Of a stretch of DNA of 64,000 nt, positions 7,669 through 16,185 are shown in pieces. The position numbers and the translations under genes were made by a program. The DNA is from Streptomyces acidiscabies. Lineage in GTDB: Bacteria; Actinomycetota; Actinomycetes; Streptomycetales; Streptomycetaceae. Position 1 is the first letter of the stretch, and each line of letters begins with the position of its first letter. The notes below the pieces were generated by a model, which saw nothing but the letters and a program-made list of their open reading frames with translations, did no database searches and was not told where the DNA came from. Where the stretch lies: assembly GCF_020010905.1 (NCBI RefSeq), contig NZ_JAGJBY010000002.1, positions 1,798,001 through 1,862,000 of the forward strand, written 5' to 3'.

Positions 7669-8969
7669 CCGCTCTGATGATGATCCTCGGCATAGTCGTC
7701 TTCGTGCTCGGGCTGCTGTTCTCGATCGCGTGGCACGAGCTGGGGCACTTCACGTTCGCCAAGCTCTTCGGCATCCGGGTGCCGCAGTTCATGGTCGGCT
7801 TCGGGCCGACCGTCTTCTCCCGCAAGAAGGGCGAGACCGAGTACGGCGTCAAGGCCATCCCCATGGGCGGCTACATCCGCATGATCGGGATGTTCCCGCC
7901 GGGCGAGGACGGCCGGATCTCGACGCGGTCCACGTCCCCGTGGCGCACGATGATCGAGGACGCGCGCTCCGCCTCCATGGAGGAGATCCAGCCGGGCGAC
8001 GAGACGCGGATGATGTACACGCGCAAGCCCTGGAAGCGCGTCATCATCATGGCCGCCGGGCCCGTGCAGAACCTGATCCTCGCGGTGATCCTCTTCCTCA
8101 CGGTCCTCATGGGCTTCGGGATCTCCCAGCAGACCACCACGGTCAGCTCGGTCTCCCAGTGCGTCATCAACCAGAGCGAGAACCGCGACACCTGCAAGAC
8201 CGGCGACGCCCCCTCACCGGCCGCCGCCGCCGGACTCAAGGCCGGCGACAAGATCGTCTCCTTCGACGGCGTACGGACCGAGAAGTGGGACTCCCTCTCC
8301 GACCTCATCCGCGCCAGCGCCGACAAGACCGTCCCGATCGTGGTCCAGCGCGACGGCAAGGAGGTCACCCTCCGGGCGAAGATCGCCGAGAACCAGGTCG
8401 CCAAGAAGGACTCCAGCGGCCAGATCGTCCAGGGGCAGTACGTCAAGGCCGGGTTCCTCGGCTTCAGCGCCGCCAGCGGCATCGTCCAGCAGGACTTCGG
8501 CGACTCCGTGACCTGGATGACCGACCGCGTCGGCGAGGCCGTCGACTCCATCGTCGCCCTGCCCGGCAAGATCCCCGCGCTGTGGGACGCCGCGTTCGAC
8601 GGGGGCAAGCGCGAGGCCGACTCCCCGATGGGCGTCGTCGGTGCGGCCCGGGTCGGCGGGGAGATCTTCACCCTCGACATCCCGCCGTCCCAGCAGCTCG
8701 CCATGGCGCTCATGCTGGTCGCCGGGTTCAACCTCTCCCTGTTCCTCTTCAACATGCTCCCGCTGCTGCCGCTCGACGGCGGGCACATCGCGGGCGCGCT
8801 GTGGGAGTCGCTGCGGCGCAACCTCGCGCGCGTCCTGCGCAGGCCCGACCCCGGGCCCTTCGACGTGGCCAAGCTCATGCCGCTCGCCTACGTCGTCGCC
8901 GGGGTGTTCATCTGCTTCACGATCCTCGTCCTCATCGCGGACGTGGTGAACCCGGTGAAAATCTCGTAG
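7665..8969 (+). CDS. rseP: RIP-type zinc metalloprotease (site-2 protease, RseP/Rip1 family)
   Basis: A 434-residue intramembrane protease of the M50 family, which cleaves membrane-anchored anti-sigma factors or similar substrates within the bilayer. HELGH (His24, Glu25, His28) lies in the first membrane segment, a PDZ domain follows (around SPAAAAGLKAGDKIVSFDG), and NMLPLLPLDGGHI carries the third zinc-ligand motif. Several hydrophobic helices are visible. It overlaps dxr by four bases, as is common in actinobacteria where the protease sits between dxr and ispG. The substrate cannot be inferred here. Confidence 0.95.
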   Translation: MTALMMILGIVVFVLGLLFSIAWHELGHFTFAKLFGIRVPQFMVGFGPTVFSRKKGETEYGVKAIPMGGYIRMIGMFPPGEDGRISTRSTSPWRTMIEDARSASMEEIQPGDETRMMYTRKPWKRVIIMAAGPVQNLILAVILFLTVLMGFGISQQTTTVSSVSQCVINQSENRDTCKTGDAPSPAAAAGLKAGDKIVSFDGVRTEKWDSLSDLIRASADKTVPIVVQRDGKEVTLRAKIAENQVAKKDSSGQIVQGQYVKAGFLGFSAASGIVQQDFGDSVTWMTDRVGEAVDSIVALPGKIPALWDAAFDGGKREADSPMGVVGAARVGGEIFTLDIPPSQQLAMALMLVAGFNLSLFLFNMLPLLPLDGGHIAGALWESLRRNLARVLRRPDPGPFDVAKLMPLAYVVAGVFICFTILVLIADVVNPVKIS

Positions 8970-8982
8970 CCACCCAGCGTTC

Positions 8983-9017
8983 ACGACGGCCGGGCACCCT
9001 AGGTGTCCGGCCGTCGT
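8983..9017 (+). terminator. Hairpin terminator after dxr-rseP
   Basis: A 16-bp stem (8983-8998 with 9002-9017, one G-T pair) closes a 3-base loop 14 bases after the protease stop codon. There is no T-tract. It separates the dxr-protease pair from ispG. Confidence 0.8.
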
Positions 9018-9139
9018 CCGTCCAGCGGGTTTGACAAGGAAAATGTGCCCGGTGGGGGTCAGGTGTCGTAACCTCGGACCCCGGTAGCCCGCGCGCTCTC
9101 GGGACCGGTCTTGATCCACGACATGGGGTTGCACAGCAG

Positions 9140-10297
9140 ATGACTGCGATTTCTCTCGGCATGCCGTCCGTTCCGACCAAGGTCGCCGAGCGGCGCAAGA
9201 GCAGGCAGATCCAGGTCGGGTCGGTCGCGGTGGGCGGGGACGCGCCGGTGTCCGTGCAGTCGATGACCACGACGCGTACGTCCGACATCGGGGCCACGCT
9301 TCAGCAGATCGCCGAGCTCACCGCGTCCGGGTGCCAGATCGTGCGGGTCGCCTGTCCTACGCAGGACGATGCGGACGCGCTCGCCACCATCGCGCGCAAG
9401 TCGCAGATTCCCGTCATCGCCGATATCCACTTCCAGCCCAAGTACGTCTTCTCCGCGATCGAGGCCGGGTGCGCCGCCGTGCGCGTCAATCCCGGCAACA
9501 TCAAGCAGTTCGACGACAAGGTGCGGGAGATCGCCAAGGCCGCGAACGATCACGGGACGCCCATCCGGATCGGCGTCAACGCCGGGTCCCTCGACCGGCG
9601 GCTGCTCCAGAAGTACGGCAAGGCCACGCCCGAGGCGCTCGTCGAGTCCGCTCTGTGGGAGGCGTCGCTGTTCGAGGAGCACGACTTCCGGGACATCAAG
9701 ATCTCCGTCAAGCACAACGATCCCGTGGTCATGATCGAGGCGTACCGGCAGCTTGCTGCGCAGTGCGAGTACCCGTTGCACCTCGGGGTCACCGAGGCGG
9801 GGCCGGCGTTCCAGGGCACGATCAAGTCTGCCGTCGCCTTCGGCGCGCTTCTCTCCGAGGGCATCGGGGACACCATCCGCGTCTCCCTCTCCGCGCCTCC
9901 CGTCGAGGAGGTCAAGGTCGGGAACCAGATCCTGGAGTCCCTCAACCTCAAGCAGCGTGGCCTGGAGATCGTGTCCTGTCCGTCCTGTGGGCGCGCGCAG
10001 GTGGACGTCTACAAGCTGGCCGAGGAAGTCACCGCGGGCCTCACGGGTATGGACGTCCCCCTCCGCGTAGCGGTCATGGGCTGCGTGGTGAACGGCCCCG
10101 GCGAAGCCCGAGAAGCGGACCTGGGCGTGGCGTCCGGCAACGGCAAGGGCCAGATCTTCGTCAAGGGCGAGGTCATCAAGACGGTCCCGGAGTCGAAGAT
10201 CGTAGAAACGCTGATCGAAGAGGCAATGAAGCTGGCGGAGAAGATGCAGGAGGAAGGCATCACTTCCGGCGAACCGTCGGTCTCGGTAGCAGGCTAA
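9140..10297 (+). CDS. ispG: 4-hydroxy-3-methylbut-2-en-1-yl diphosphate synthase (flavodoxin)
   Basis: A 385-residue iron-sulfur enzyme of the MEP pathway that reduces methylerythritol cyclodiphosphate to HMBPP. The N-terminal TIM barrel carries VQSMTTTRTSD and IPVIADIHFQPKYV. The C-terminal cluster domain carries CPSCGRAQVD and VMGCVVNGPGEAREADLG with the three cysteines that hold the [4Fe-4S] cluster. Length and start match the bacterial two-domain form. Because a terminator precedes it, it probably has its own promoter; a TTGACA at 9031 is tempting but no good -10 follows. Confidence 0.97.
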   Translation: MTAISLGMPSVPTKVAERRKSRQIQVGSVAVGGDAPVSVQSMTTTRTSDIGATLQQIAELTASGCQIVRVACPTQDDADALATIARKSQIPVIADIHFQPKYVFSAIEAGCAAVRVNPGNIKQFDDKVREIAKAANDHGTPIRIGVNAGSLDRRLLQKYGKATPEALVESALWEASLFEEHDFRDIKISVKHNDPVVMIEAYRQLAAQCEYPLHLGVTEAGPAFQGTIKSAVAFGALLSEGIGDTIRVSLSAPPVEEVKVGNQILESLNLKQRGLEIVSCPSCGRAQVDVYKLAEEVTAGLTGMDVPLRVAVMGCVVNGPGEAREADLGVASGNGKGQIFVKGEVIKTVPESKIVETLIEEAMKLAEKMQEEGITSGEPSVSVAG

Positions 10298-10784
10298 TTT
10301 CCTTCGCCCCCGCCGCCCCTACCCTTCCCATCCTCAAGGGGCTCCGCCCCTTGGACCCCGATGGGGTGGGTGGGCGGGTGCGGGTCCGATGTGGCTGGTC
10401 GCGCAGTTCCCCGCGCCCCTGAAAAGAGTGGGTGGCTGTGTGTTCCAGGGTGCGGGTTCGTTGTGGTTGGGCGTGCCCGTGTCGAGCACCCCTTCGTGGC
10501 TCACACCGGAGTACGTCCACACGTAATGCCGCCCCCTGCAACCCCCCAGGGGCGCGGGGAACTGCGCGCCCAGCCCCCCACGACCCGCACTCGCCAGCCG
10601 ACCCACAGCGGCACCCCCCCAAGCCCGTCCGGCGTTTGAGGACAAAGCGGCGCGGCCGACCCCGGCGGCATTCACGAACCCGGCGACAACAGGGATCGGC
10701 CCAGCCCCCGGCAGGGAGAGGCGCGGGGCAGCTTCCGCAGGTACAGTGCGGGAAATCAAGAACCCCACCGTGAGGCCCCACCCC
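10298..10784. repeat. 487-bp gene-free region packed with interspersed repeats
   Basis: No credible gene is seen. The region holds pieces of at least three repeat families. Bases 10303-10332 are the exact reverse complement of 25680-25709. Bases 10372-10420 match 5691-5739 with one mismatch. Bases 10622-10645 match 25611-25634 exactly. A diverged inverted copy of the second family lies near 10549-10590 and another diverged copy near 10449-10472. At the 3' end, TACAGT (10742-10747) is a plausible -10 for the acetyltransferase that follows. Confidence 0.75.
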
Positions 10785-11633
10785 GTGCTGACCCACACCA
10801 CCTCCCGGGTCCTCGAACCGAGCGACCTGAACGCGGCCCTCGCCATCCTCGGCAAGGAGCCGGTCGCGAACGCGTTCGTGACGTCGAGGGTGCAGGTCGC
10901 CGGGCTCGACCCCTGGCGGCTGGGCGGCGAGATGTGGGGCTGGTACGAGGCGGGCATGCTGACGTCCCTGTGCTACGCGGGCGCGAACCTCGTACCGATC
11001 TGCGCCACCCCAAGGGCCGTACGGGCCTTCGCGGACCGGGCGAGAAGAGGGGGCCGGCGCTGCTCGTCGATCGTCGGACCGGCGGAGCCCACCGCGGCCC
11101 TGTGGCGACTGCTGGAACCTCACTGGGGCCCGGCGAGGGACGTCAGACCCCAGCAGCCCCTGATGGTCACGGACCGCATGCCGACGGACATCACCCCCGA
11201 CCCGTACGTCCGCCGCATCCGCAAGGACGAGATGGAAACGATCCTGCCGGCCTGCGTGGCGATGTTCACGGAGGAGGTCGGCGTCTCCCCGCTGGCGGGC
11301 GACGGCGGCCTCCTCTACCAGGCGAGGGTGGCCGAACTCGTCGGCGCGGGCCGCTCCTTCGCGAGGCTCGACGACAGGGGCCGGGTCATGTTCAAGGCGG
11401 AGATCGGCGCCGCGACGAGGGAGGCGTGCCAGATCCAGGGCGTCTGGGTGGCCCCCGAGTACCGGGGCCTCGGCATCGCCGCCCCCGGCATGGCCGCGGT
11501 CCTGCGCTACGCCCTCGCGGACGTGGCCCCGGTGGTGAGCCTGTACGTGAACGACTTCAACACGCCCGCGAGAAGGACGTACCGAAGGGTCGGCTTCCAG
11601 GAGGTCGGCGCGTTCATGAGCGTGCTGTTCTGA
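10785..11633 (+). CDS. GNAT-family acetyltransferase with DUF4081 N-terminal half
   Basis: A 282-residue protein of the two-lobed GNAT type found widely in actinobacteria. The N-terminal half (LEPSDLNAALAIL to the middle) matches the DUF4081-type domain. The C-terminal half has the acetyl-CoA motif VWVAPEYRGLGIAAPGM and the closing LYVNDFNTPARRTYRRVGF. I chose the GTG at 10785 because GAGG stands 9 bases upstream and homologues begin at this point; an earlier GTG would add 13 unlikely residues. The acceptor is unknown. It lies between ispG and a second GNAT gene. Confidence 0.85.
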   Translation: MLTHTTSRVLEPSDLNAALAILGKEPVANAFVTSRVQVAGLDPWRLGGEMWGWYEAGMLTSLCYAGANLVPICATPRAVRAFADRARRGGRRCSSIVGPAEPTAALWRLLEPHWGPARDVRPQQPLMVTDRMPTDITPDPYVRRIRKDEMETILPACVAMFTEEVGVSPLAGDGGLLYQARVAELVGAGRSFARLDDRGRVMFKAEIGAATREACQIQGVWVAPEYRGLGIAAPGMAAVLRYALADVAPVVSLYVNDFNTPARRTYRRVGFQEVGAFMSVLF

Positions 11634-11709
11634 AACCCCGCGAGACAACCCCGTACGAAGAGATCCCGTACGGAGAACCCGCACCCCACCCCCACCAGGA
11701 ACCCCCCTG

Positions 11710-11715
11710 TAGGCT
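11710..11715 (+). promoter_or_regulatory. Possible -10 for a leaderless GNAT transcript
   Basis: TAGGCT ends 6 bases before the ATG at 11722 and the six bases between (CCCCGC) contain no ribosome site. This is the spacing expected when transcription starts at the initiation codon. Confidence 0.45.
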
Positions 11716-11721
11716 CCCCGC

Positions 11722-12285
11722 ATGGACCTGGTGATCGGCCCCCTGGACCTCTCCGCCCGCGTGGACGAGGCACTGTCGGTCCAGGCGATCGCATTCGGCC
11801 TGGCCCCCGACGAAGTGGCGGTCAGACGGCAGATCGTCCTGCGCCACATGACGAACCCCGGCGCCCGCGCCCTCGGCGTCACCACGTCCGAAGGCCGCCT
11901 CGCGGGATTCGTGTACGGCATGCCGAACGACCGCGCGCACTGGTGGTCCACCATCGTCGAGCCGTACCTGAGGGCGCTCGGCAACACGCACTGGCTGGAC
12001 GACTCGTTCGTCATCACGGAACTGCACGTGCACCCGGCGTACCAGAACCGGGGCGCGGGCCGGGCCCTGATCACGGCGATCACCGACGACGTGCCGCACC
12101 CCCGCTCGATCCTCTCGGCGATCGACACGGACAGCCCCGCGAGGGCCCTGTACCGCTCGCTCGGCTACCAGGACCTGGCCCGCAGGGTCCTCTTCCCGAG
12201 CGCCCCGCGCCCGTACGCGGTGATGGGCGCCCCCCTGCCCCTTCTGCGGCGGACGGATTTCCGGCAGGCCAGGGCCGACGGCTAA
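11722..12285 (+). CDS. GNAT-family N-acetyltransferase
   Basis: A 187-residue single-domain GNAT protein. Motif A is clear (ELHVHPAYQNRGAGRALI), followed by SILSAIDTDSPARALYRSLGYQ, the usual beta-bulge and C-terminal arm. It transfers an acetyl group from acetyl-CoA to an unknown amine. It starts 88 bp after the previous GNAT gene and ends 42 bp before proS. It is not a close duplicate of the upstream GNAT gene, which has an extra N-terminal domain. Apparent lack of a Shine-Dalgarno sequence suggests a leaderless message. Confidence 0.88.
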   Translation: MDLVIGPLDLSARVDEALSVQAIAFGLAPDEVAVRRQIVLRHMTNPGARALGVTTSEGRLAGFVYGMPNDRAHWWSTIVEPYLRALGNTHWLDDSFVITELHVHPAYQNRGAGRALITAITDDVPHPRSILSAIDTDSPARALYRSLGYQDLARRVLFPSAPRPYAVMGAPLPLLRRTDFRQARADG

Positions 12286-12327
12286 TCTCCTAGCCATCAC
12301 CTTTATCCGGCAGGAGTACGAGACACC

Positions 12328-14028
12328 ATGGCGAACGCACCGGTCCAGCGCATGTCCCAGCTGATGGCGAAAACACTGCGCGACGACCCGGCCGACGCCG
12401 AGGTCCTCAGCCACAAGCTCCTGGTCCGCGCGGGCTACGTACGGCGTACGGCCGCCGGCATCTGGTCCTGGCTGCCGCTCGGCAAGAAGGTCCTGTCGAA
12501 CGTCGAGCGCATCGTCCGCGAGGAGATGGACGCGATCGGCGCGCAGGAAGTCCTGCTGCCGGCGCTGCTGCCCCGGGAACCCTACGAGGCGACGGGCCGT
12601 TGGAACGAGTACGGGGCGGAGCTGTTCCGCCTCCAGGACCGCAAGGGCGGCGACTACCTCCTCGGCCCGACCCACGAGGAGATCTTCACCCTGCTGGTGA
12701 AGGACCAGGCGTCGTCGTACAAGGACCTGCCCGTCATCCTCTACCAGATCCAGCACAAGTACCGTGACGAGGCCCGCCCCCGGGCCGGCATCCTGCGCGG
12801 GCGCGAGTTCCTGATGAAGGACTCGTACTCGTTCGATACGGAGGACGAGGGCCTGGCGCACTCGTACGCCCTGCACCGCGCCGCCTACCAGAAGGTGTTC
12901 GCGCGGCTCGGCCTCGACTACCGCATCTGCGCGGCCACCGCCGGCGCGATGGGCGGCTCGAAGTCGGAGGAGTTCCTCGCCCCCGCCGAGGCCGGCGAGG
13001 ACACCTTCGCCGACTGCCCGAACTGCGACTTCGCGGCGAACACGGAGGCGGTGAACTTCGCCCTCGTCCCGCAGGAGGCCACCGCCCCCGCGCTGGAGGA
13101 GATCCCCACCCCCGACACCCCGACGATCGAGACCCTGGCCGCCGCCCTCGGCGTCCCCGCCTCCGCGACCCTGAAGAACCTGCTGGTCAAGGTGGACGGC
13201 GAGATCGTCGCCGTCGGCGTCCCCGGTGACCGCGAGGTCGACCTCGGCAAGGTCGAGGCCCACTTCGCGCCCGCCACCGTCGAGTTGGTCACCGCCGAGG
13301 ACTTCACCGGCCGCCCCGACCTCGTGCGCGGGTACGTCGGTCCGCAGGGCCGCCAGGAGAAGCTCACGTACATCGCCGACCCGCGCGTCGCCCCCGGCAC
13401 CGCCTGGATCACCGGCGCCAACAAGGACCAGACGCACGCGAAGAACGTCGTCGCGGGCCGTGACTTCGAGGTCGACGCGTACGTCGACGTCGTGGTCGTC
13501 CAGGAGGGCGACCCCTGCCCCGCCTGCGGCACCGGCCTCAAGCTGGACCGCGCCATCGAGATCGGCCACATCTTCCAGCTCGGCCGCAAGTACGCCGACG
13601 CCCTCAAGCTCGACGTCCTCGGCCAGCAGGGCAAGCCGGTCCGCGTCACCATGGGCTCGTACGGCATCGGCGTCTCCCGCGCCGTCGCCGCGCTCGCGGA
13701 GCAGACCGCCGACGACAAGGGCCTGTGCTGGCCCGCCGAGGTCGCCCCGGCCGACGTCCACGTGGTCGCCGCCGGCAAGGCCCTCCAGACCGAACTGGCC
13801 CTGGAAGTCTCCGAGAAGCTCCGCGACGCCGGTCTCCGCGTCCTCGTCGACGACCGCCCGGGCGTCTCGCCGGGCGTCAAGTTCACCGACTCGGAGCTGA
13901 TGGGTGTCCCGAAGATCCTGGTCGCGGGCCGCCGCGCCGCCGAGGGCGTCCTGGAGCTGAAGGACCGCAGGACGGGTGAGCGCGAGGAGCTGACGGTGGA
14001 CGAGGCGATCGCCCGCCTGGCCGGCTGA
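12328..14028 (+). CDS. proS: Prolyl-tRNA synthetase, bacterial type with editing domain
   Basis: A 566-residue class II synthetase that charges tRNA-Pro. Motif 2 and 3 regions are visible (YRDEARPRAGILRGREFLMKD is motif 2; GSYGIGVSRAVAAL is motif 3). A central insertion (about residues 225-400, including SATLKNLLVKVDGEIVAVGVPGDREVDLGKV) is the YbaK-type editing domain that removes mischarged alanine. The C-terminal anticodon-binding domain follows. Its length fits the bacterial long form. It converges on the kinase-like gene across a hairpin. Confidence 0.97.
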   Translation: MANAPVQRMSQLMAKTLRDDPADAEVLSHKLLVRAGYVRRTAAGIWSWLPLGKKVLSNVERIVREEMDAIGAQEVLLPALLPREPYEATGRWNEYGAELFRLQDRKGGDYLLGPTHEEIFTLLVKDQASSYKDLPVILYQIQHKYRDEARPRAGILRGREFLMKDSYSFDTEDEGLAHSYALHRAAYQKVFARLGLDYRICAATAGAMGGSKSEEFLAPAEAGEDTFADCPNCDFAANTEAVNFALVPQEATAPALEEIPTPDTPTIETLAAALGVPASATLKNLLVKVDGEIVAVGVPGDREVDLGKVEAHFAPATVELVTAEDFTGRPDLVRGYVGPQGRQEKLTYIADPRVAPGTAWITGANKDQTHAKNVVAGRDFEVDAYVDVVVVQEGDPCPACGTGLKLDRAIEIGHIFQLGRKYADALKLDVLGQQGKPVRVTMGSYGIGVSRAVAALAEQTADDKGLCWPAEVAPADVHVVAAGKALQTELALEVSEKLRDAGLRVLVDDRPGVSPGVKFTDSELMGVPKILVAGRRAAEGVLELKDRRTGEREELTVDEAIARLAG

Positions 14029-14058
14029 AGGAAGCTCAGGAAGTTCTCTTGGACCGCT

Positions 14059-14092
14059 CGCCTCCGTGGTGCGTGACAACACCACGGAGGCG
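14059..14092. terminator. Bidirectional hairpin terminator after proS
   Basis: A perfect 13-bp stem (14059-14071 with 14080-14092) closes an 8-base loop, with another 4 bp of pairing outside a small internal loop. It sits between convergent genes 31 bases after the proS stop. Confidence 0.8.
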
Positions 14093-14097
14093 GACGG

Positions 14098-14994
14098 TCA
14101 GAGCCACCCGGCGAATTCCAGCAGCAGCTCCGCATCTGCCGTCCGCCCCACCCGCATCGCCCGAACCCCCGACTCCACCGCCCGGAACAACACCCACCCC
14201 CGCAGCCTCTCCTGATCCACCTCCAGCGCCTCCGCCAGCTTCTTCACCCGCCGCCGGGCAACCGCGGCTCCCGAAGGCGACCCCACCAGATCCTCCACCC
14301 GGTCCCGCACCAACCGCGCCAGATCGAACGCGCACTCACCCACCACCGGATCGGGCCCCACCGCCAGCCAGGGCGACCGCTCACCCGCGAGGACCTTGCT
14401 CTGCCGGAACGTCCCGTGCAGCAACCGCACCTCGGACTCCGACCCCACCAGCTCCTCCCGCACGCCGAGCGCCGCATCCACCAGGGACCCCACGACCGCG
14501 TCCCCCCGCCCGGCGAACCGCATCGCCTCGGCCTGCCGCCCCGTCCGCTCGGCGACCGTCTCGAAGGCGAACCCCTCCGGCGGCTCGACCCACAACCGCC
14601 GAAGAGCCCCCGCCGCTTCGAGCGTCGCCTTCGCCTCCGGCAGGGTCCGCACGGAGACGTCGGTCCGCAGCCGCTCCAGCAGCAGCACCCCGTCCCCACC
14701 GCCCAGCACCTGTACGGCCCCGAGCCCACCCCAATGCTCCAGCGCCGCCAACTCCGCAGCGGGCCGGAACCGTTCGGGAGCGACCTTCAGCACAGCGGGA
14801 CCGCCATCGGCGAGCCGCACGAGGACGACGATGCTGCTCCGCCCCCCGGGCACCTGCACCCGCTCGACACTCACCCCGCACGCGGAAACGGCCCGCTCGA
14901 CGAGGGAGGGCAACCCCTCCAGCCAAGCGGCAGCGCCCGGCACGCTCTCGGAGAGCGCCCGGACCAACCGCTGAGGCGGCTCGATGTGCGGCAT
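14098..14994 (-). CDS. Aminoglycoside-phosphotransferase-fold protein lacking catalytic residues
   Basis: A 298-residue protein with the APH kinase fold, nearest to the streptomycin 6-kinase/hydroxyurea-kinase branch. The N-lobe beta strands and the ATP-site lysine (PAVLK, Lys70) are present, and ELAALEHWGGLGAVQVLGGGDGVLLLERL follows the family. The catalytic loop reads LLHGTFRQSKVL where active members have HGD....N, so the base Asp is Thr195 and the metal-binding Asn is Lys200. The second metal motif reads WLAVGPDP, with Gly213 in place of Asp. It therefore looks like a pseudokinase rather than a resistance enzyme. It heads a minus-strand block downstream of the DUF4439 gene and has a GAAGGG ribosome site. 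Confidence 0.85.
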   Translation of the reverse strand: MPHIEPPQRLVRALSESVPGAAAWLEGLPSLVERAVSACGVSVERVQVPGGRSSIVVLVRLADGGPAVLKVAPERFRPAAELAALEHWGGLGAVQVLGGGDGVLLLERLRTDVSVRTLPEAKATLEAAGALRRLWVEPPEGFAFETVAERTGRQAEAMRFAGRGDAVVGSLVDAALGVREELVGSESEVRLLHGTFRQSKVLAGERSPWLAVGPDPVVGECAFDLARLVRDRVEDLVGSPSGAAVARRRVKKLAEALEVDQERLRGWVLFRAVESGVRAMRVGRTADAELLLEFAGWL

Positions 14995-15048
14995 GCGTGA
15001 GGTGTTCCCTTCTGACTGCTGACATTCCCGACGGACCGAGACCCGGAC

Positions 15049-15546
15049 TCACCCCGAGGGCGTCACCCCCGCAGAAGCACCGGAATCCGCCGAAGCACCA
15101 GGTTCCGCAGAAGCCCCCGCCCCCGCCCCACCCCGCTCCGCGAGCCCAGGGAAGGCTACGCTCCCACCGCCCCACCGCACCGCCCGCACCGACGCCTCCC
15201 GCAACGCCCCCGCCGCATCCCCCCGCCGCGCACCGGACGTGGCCCGCACGAGGTCGGAGTACACCCCGGCGATCCGCTCCTCCAACTGCGCGGCGAGCCG
15301 CACGGCGCTGGAGGTCCCGTCGACGGGGAACGGCAACGCGTACCCGGCGTTCGCGGCGACCGGCTCGGCGCCGAGGTCCCGTACGGCCCGCGCGAGCGCG
15401 TCACGCCGGGCCCGGTGCGCGTCCCACGCGACGCGAGCCTCACCCCGCCGAGCCTCTCCGATCTGGCCCCCGACCACCCCGTACCCGTACACAGCCGCGT
15501 GCTCGGCGGCCAACGCGGCCTGGAAGGCGTCCAGTTCGGCGCTCAT
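15049..15546 (-). CDS. Ferritin-like DUF4439 protein
   Basis: A 165-residue protein whose first 120 residues form a predicted four-helix ferritin-like bundle (ELDAFQAALAAEHAAVYGYGVVGGQIG, then long helices). The remainder is an Ala/Gly/Ser-rich disordered tail. The pattern fits DUF4439. It lacks a signal peptide, so it is cytoplasmic. Its ATG overlaps the stop of the upstream lipoprotein gene by four bases (ATGA), indicating coupled translation. A metal or redox role would be typical of the fold, but I cannot confirm the ligands. Confidence 0.82.
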   Translation of the reverse strand: MSAELDAFQAALAAEHAAVYGYGVVGGQIGEARRGEARVAWDAHRARRDALARAVRDLGAEPVAANAGYALPFPVDGTSSAVRLAAQLEERIAGVYSDLVRATSGARRGDAAGALREASVRAVRWGGGSVAFPGLAERGGAGAGASAEPGASADSGASAGVTPSG

Positions 15547-16016
15547 CGGGCCCCCTCCGCCAGTACGTACGCGTGCACGGCCCCGGCGGCGGCCACGGAC
15601 GCGAGCAGCCGCGCCAGCTCCCCGGGCACGGTCAGCAGCTCACCCGCCCGCCGATCGGCCAACGTTCGCTCGGCGGAGGCGAGTTGAGTGAGGGCGGACT
15701 TGTCGTCCAGGGGAGCGGCAGCAGAAGGAACAGGGGCGGGGGACACCGTCCCCCCGAACGCCCCCACATGCCGCACGACCTCCCCCCGCAACGGCGCAAG
15801 CAACCCCGTGAGCGCGGGCCGCGCCGCGAGCACCGCGTCGTACTGCTTCACGAGCCCCTGACTGTCCTGCACGGCCCGAGCCCGGACCCGCTGGGACACG
15901 GAGGGCGCCCCGGAGGCGGTCTCCTCGGCGGAGGGCCCGGAGGAGGAGCAGCCGGCGGCGCTGAACACGGCCGCGGTGGCAAGTAGGGTTCTTCGGCGCG
16001 ACGGGGAGTACGACAC
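15543..16016 (-). CDS. Lipoprotein with possible Tat signal
   Basis: A 157-residue exported protein. The N-terminus has SRRRTLLA, a twin-arginine-like motif, then a short hydrophobic stretch and the lipobox AAGC, so it should be lipid-anchored on the outer face of the membrane. The mature part is mostly helical with Ala-rich stretches. It starts at GTG (16016) and is coupled to the DUF4439 gene. Pairing with a ferritin-like protein suggests a shared role, which remains unknown. Confidence 0.8.
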   Translation of the reverse strand: MSYSPSRRRTLLATAAVFSAAGCSSSGPSAEETASGAPSVSQRVRARAVQDSQGLVKQYDAVLAARPALTGLLAPLRGEVVRHVGAFGGTVSPAPVPSAAAPLDDKSALTQLASAERTLADRRAGELLTVPGELARLLASVAAAGAVHAYVLAEGAR

Positions 16017-16185
16017 GTCAGACGTCCTCGGCAGACTCGTACGGCAGGGAAAGGGAGAGAAGACAGCAGGTGATCACGGTACCCGCGCAGGCACGCGTGG
16101 ACGGCAACACCCTCCGCGACCGGATACCCTTTGACCAGACACGCGACCATCCCACAACAGCACACGCGGCCGAGGAGTCACCCGG

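Noticed and set aside
9031..9060. TTGACA as a -35 for ispG
   Set aside because: No AT-containing -10 is found 16-19 bp downstream; the next TAACCT is 32 bp away.
14098..14994. Aminoglycoside-resistance kinase
   Set aside because: The catalytic and metal-binding residues are replaced, so a resistance function is not supported.
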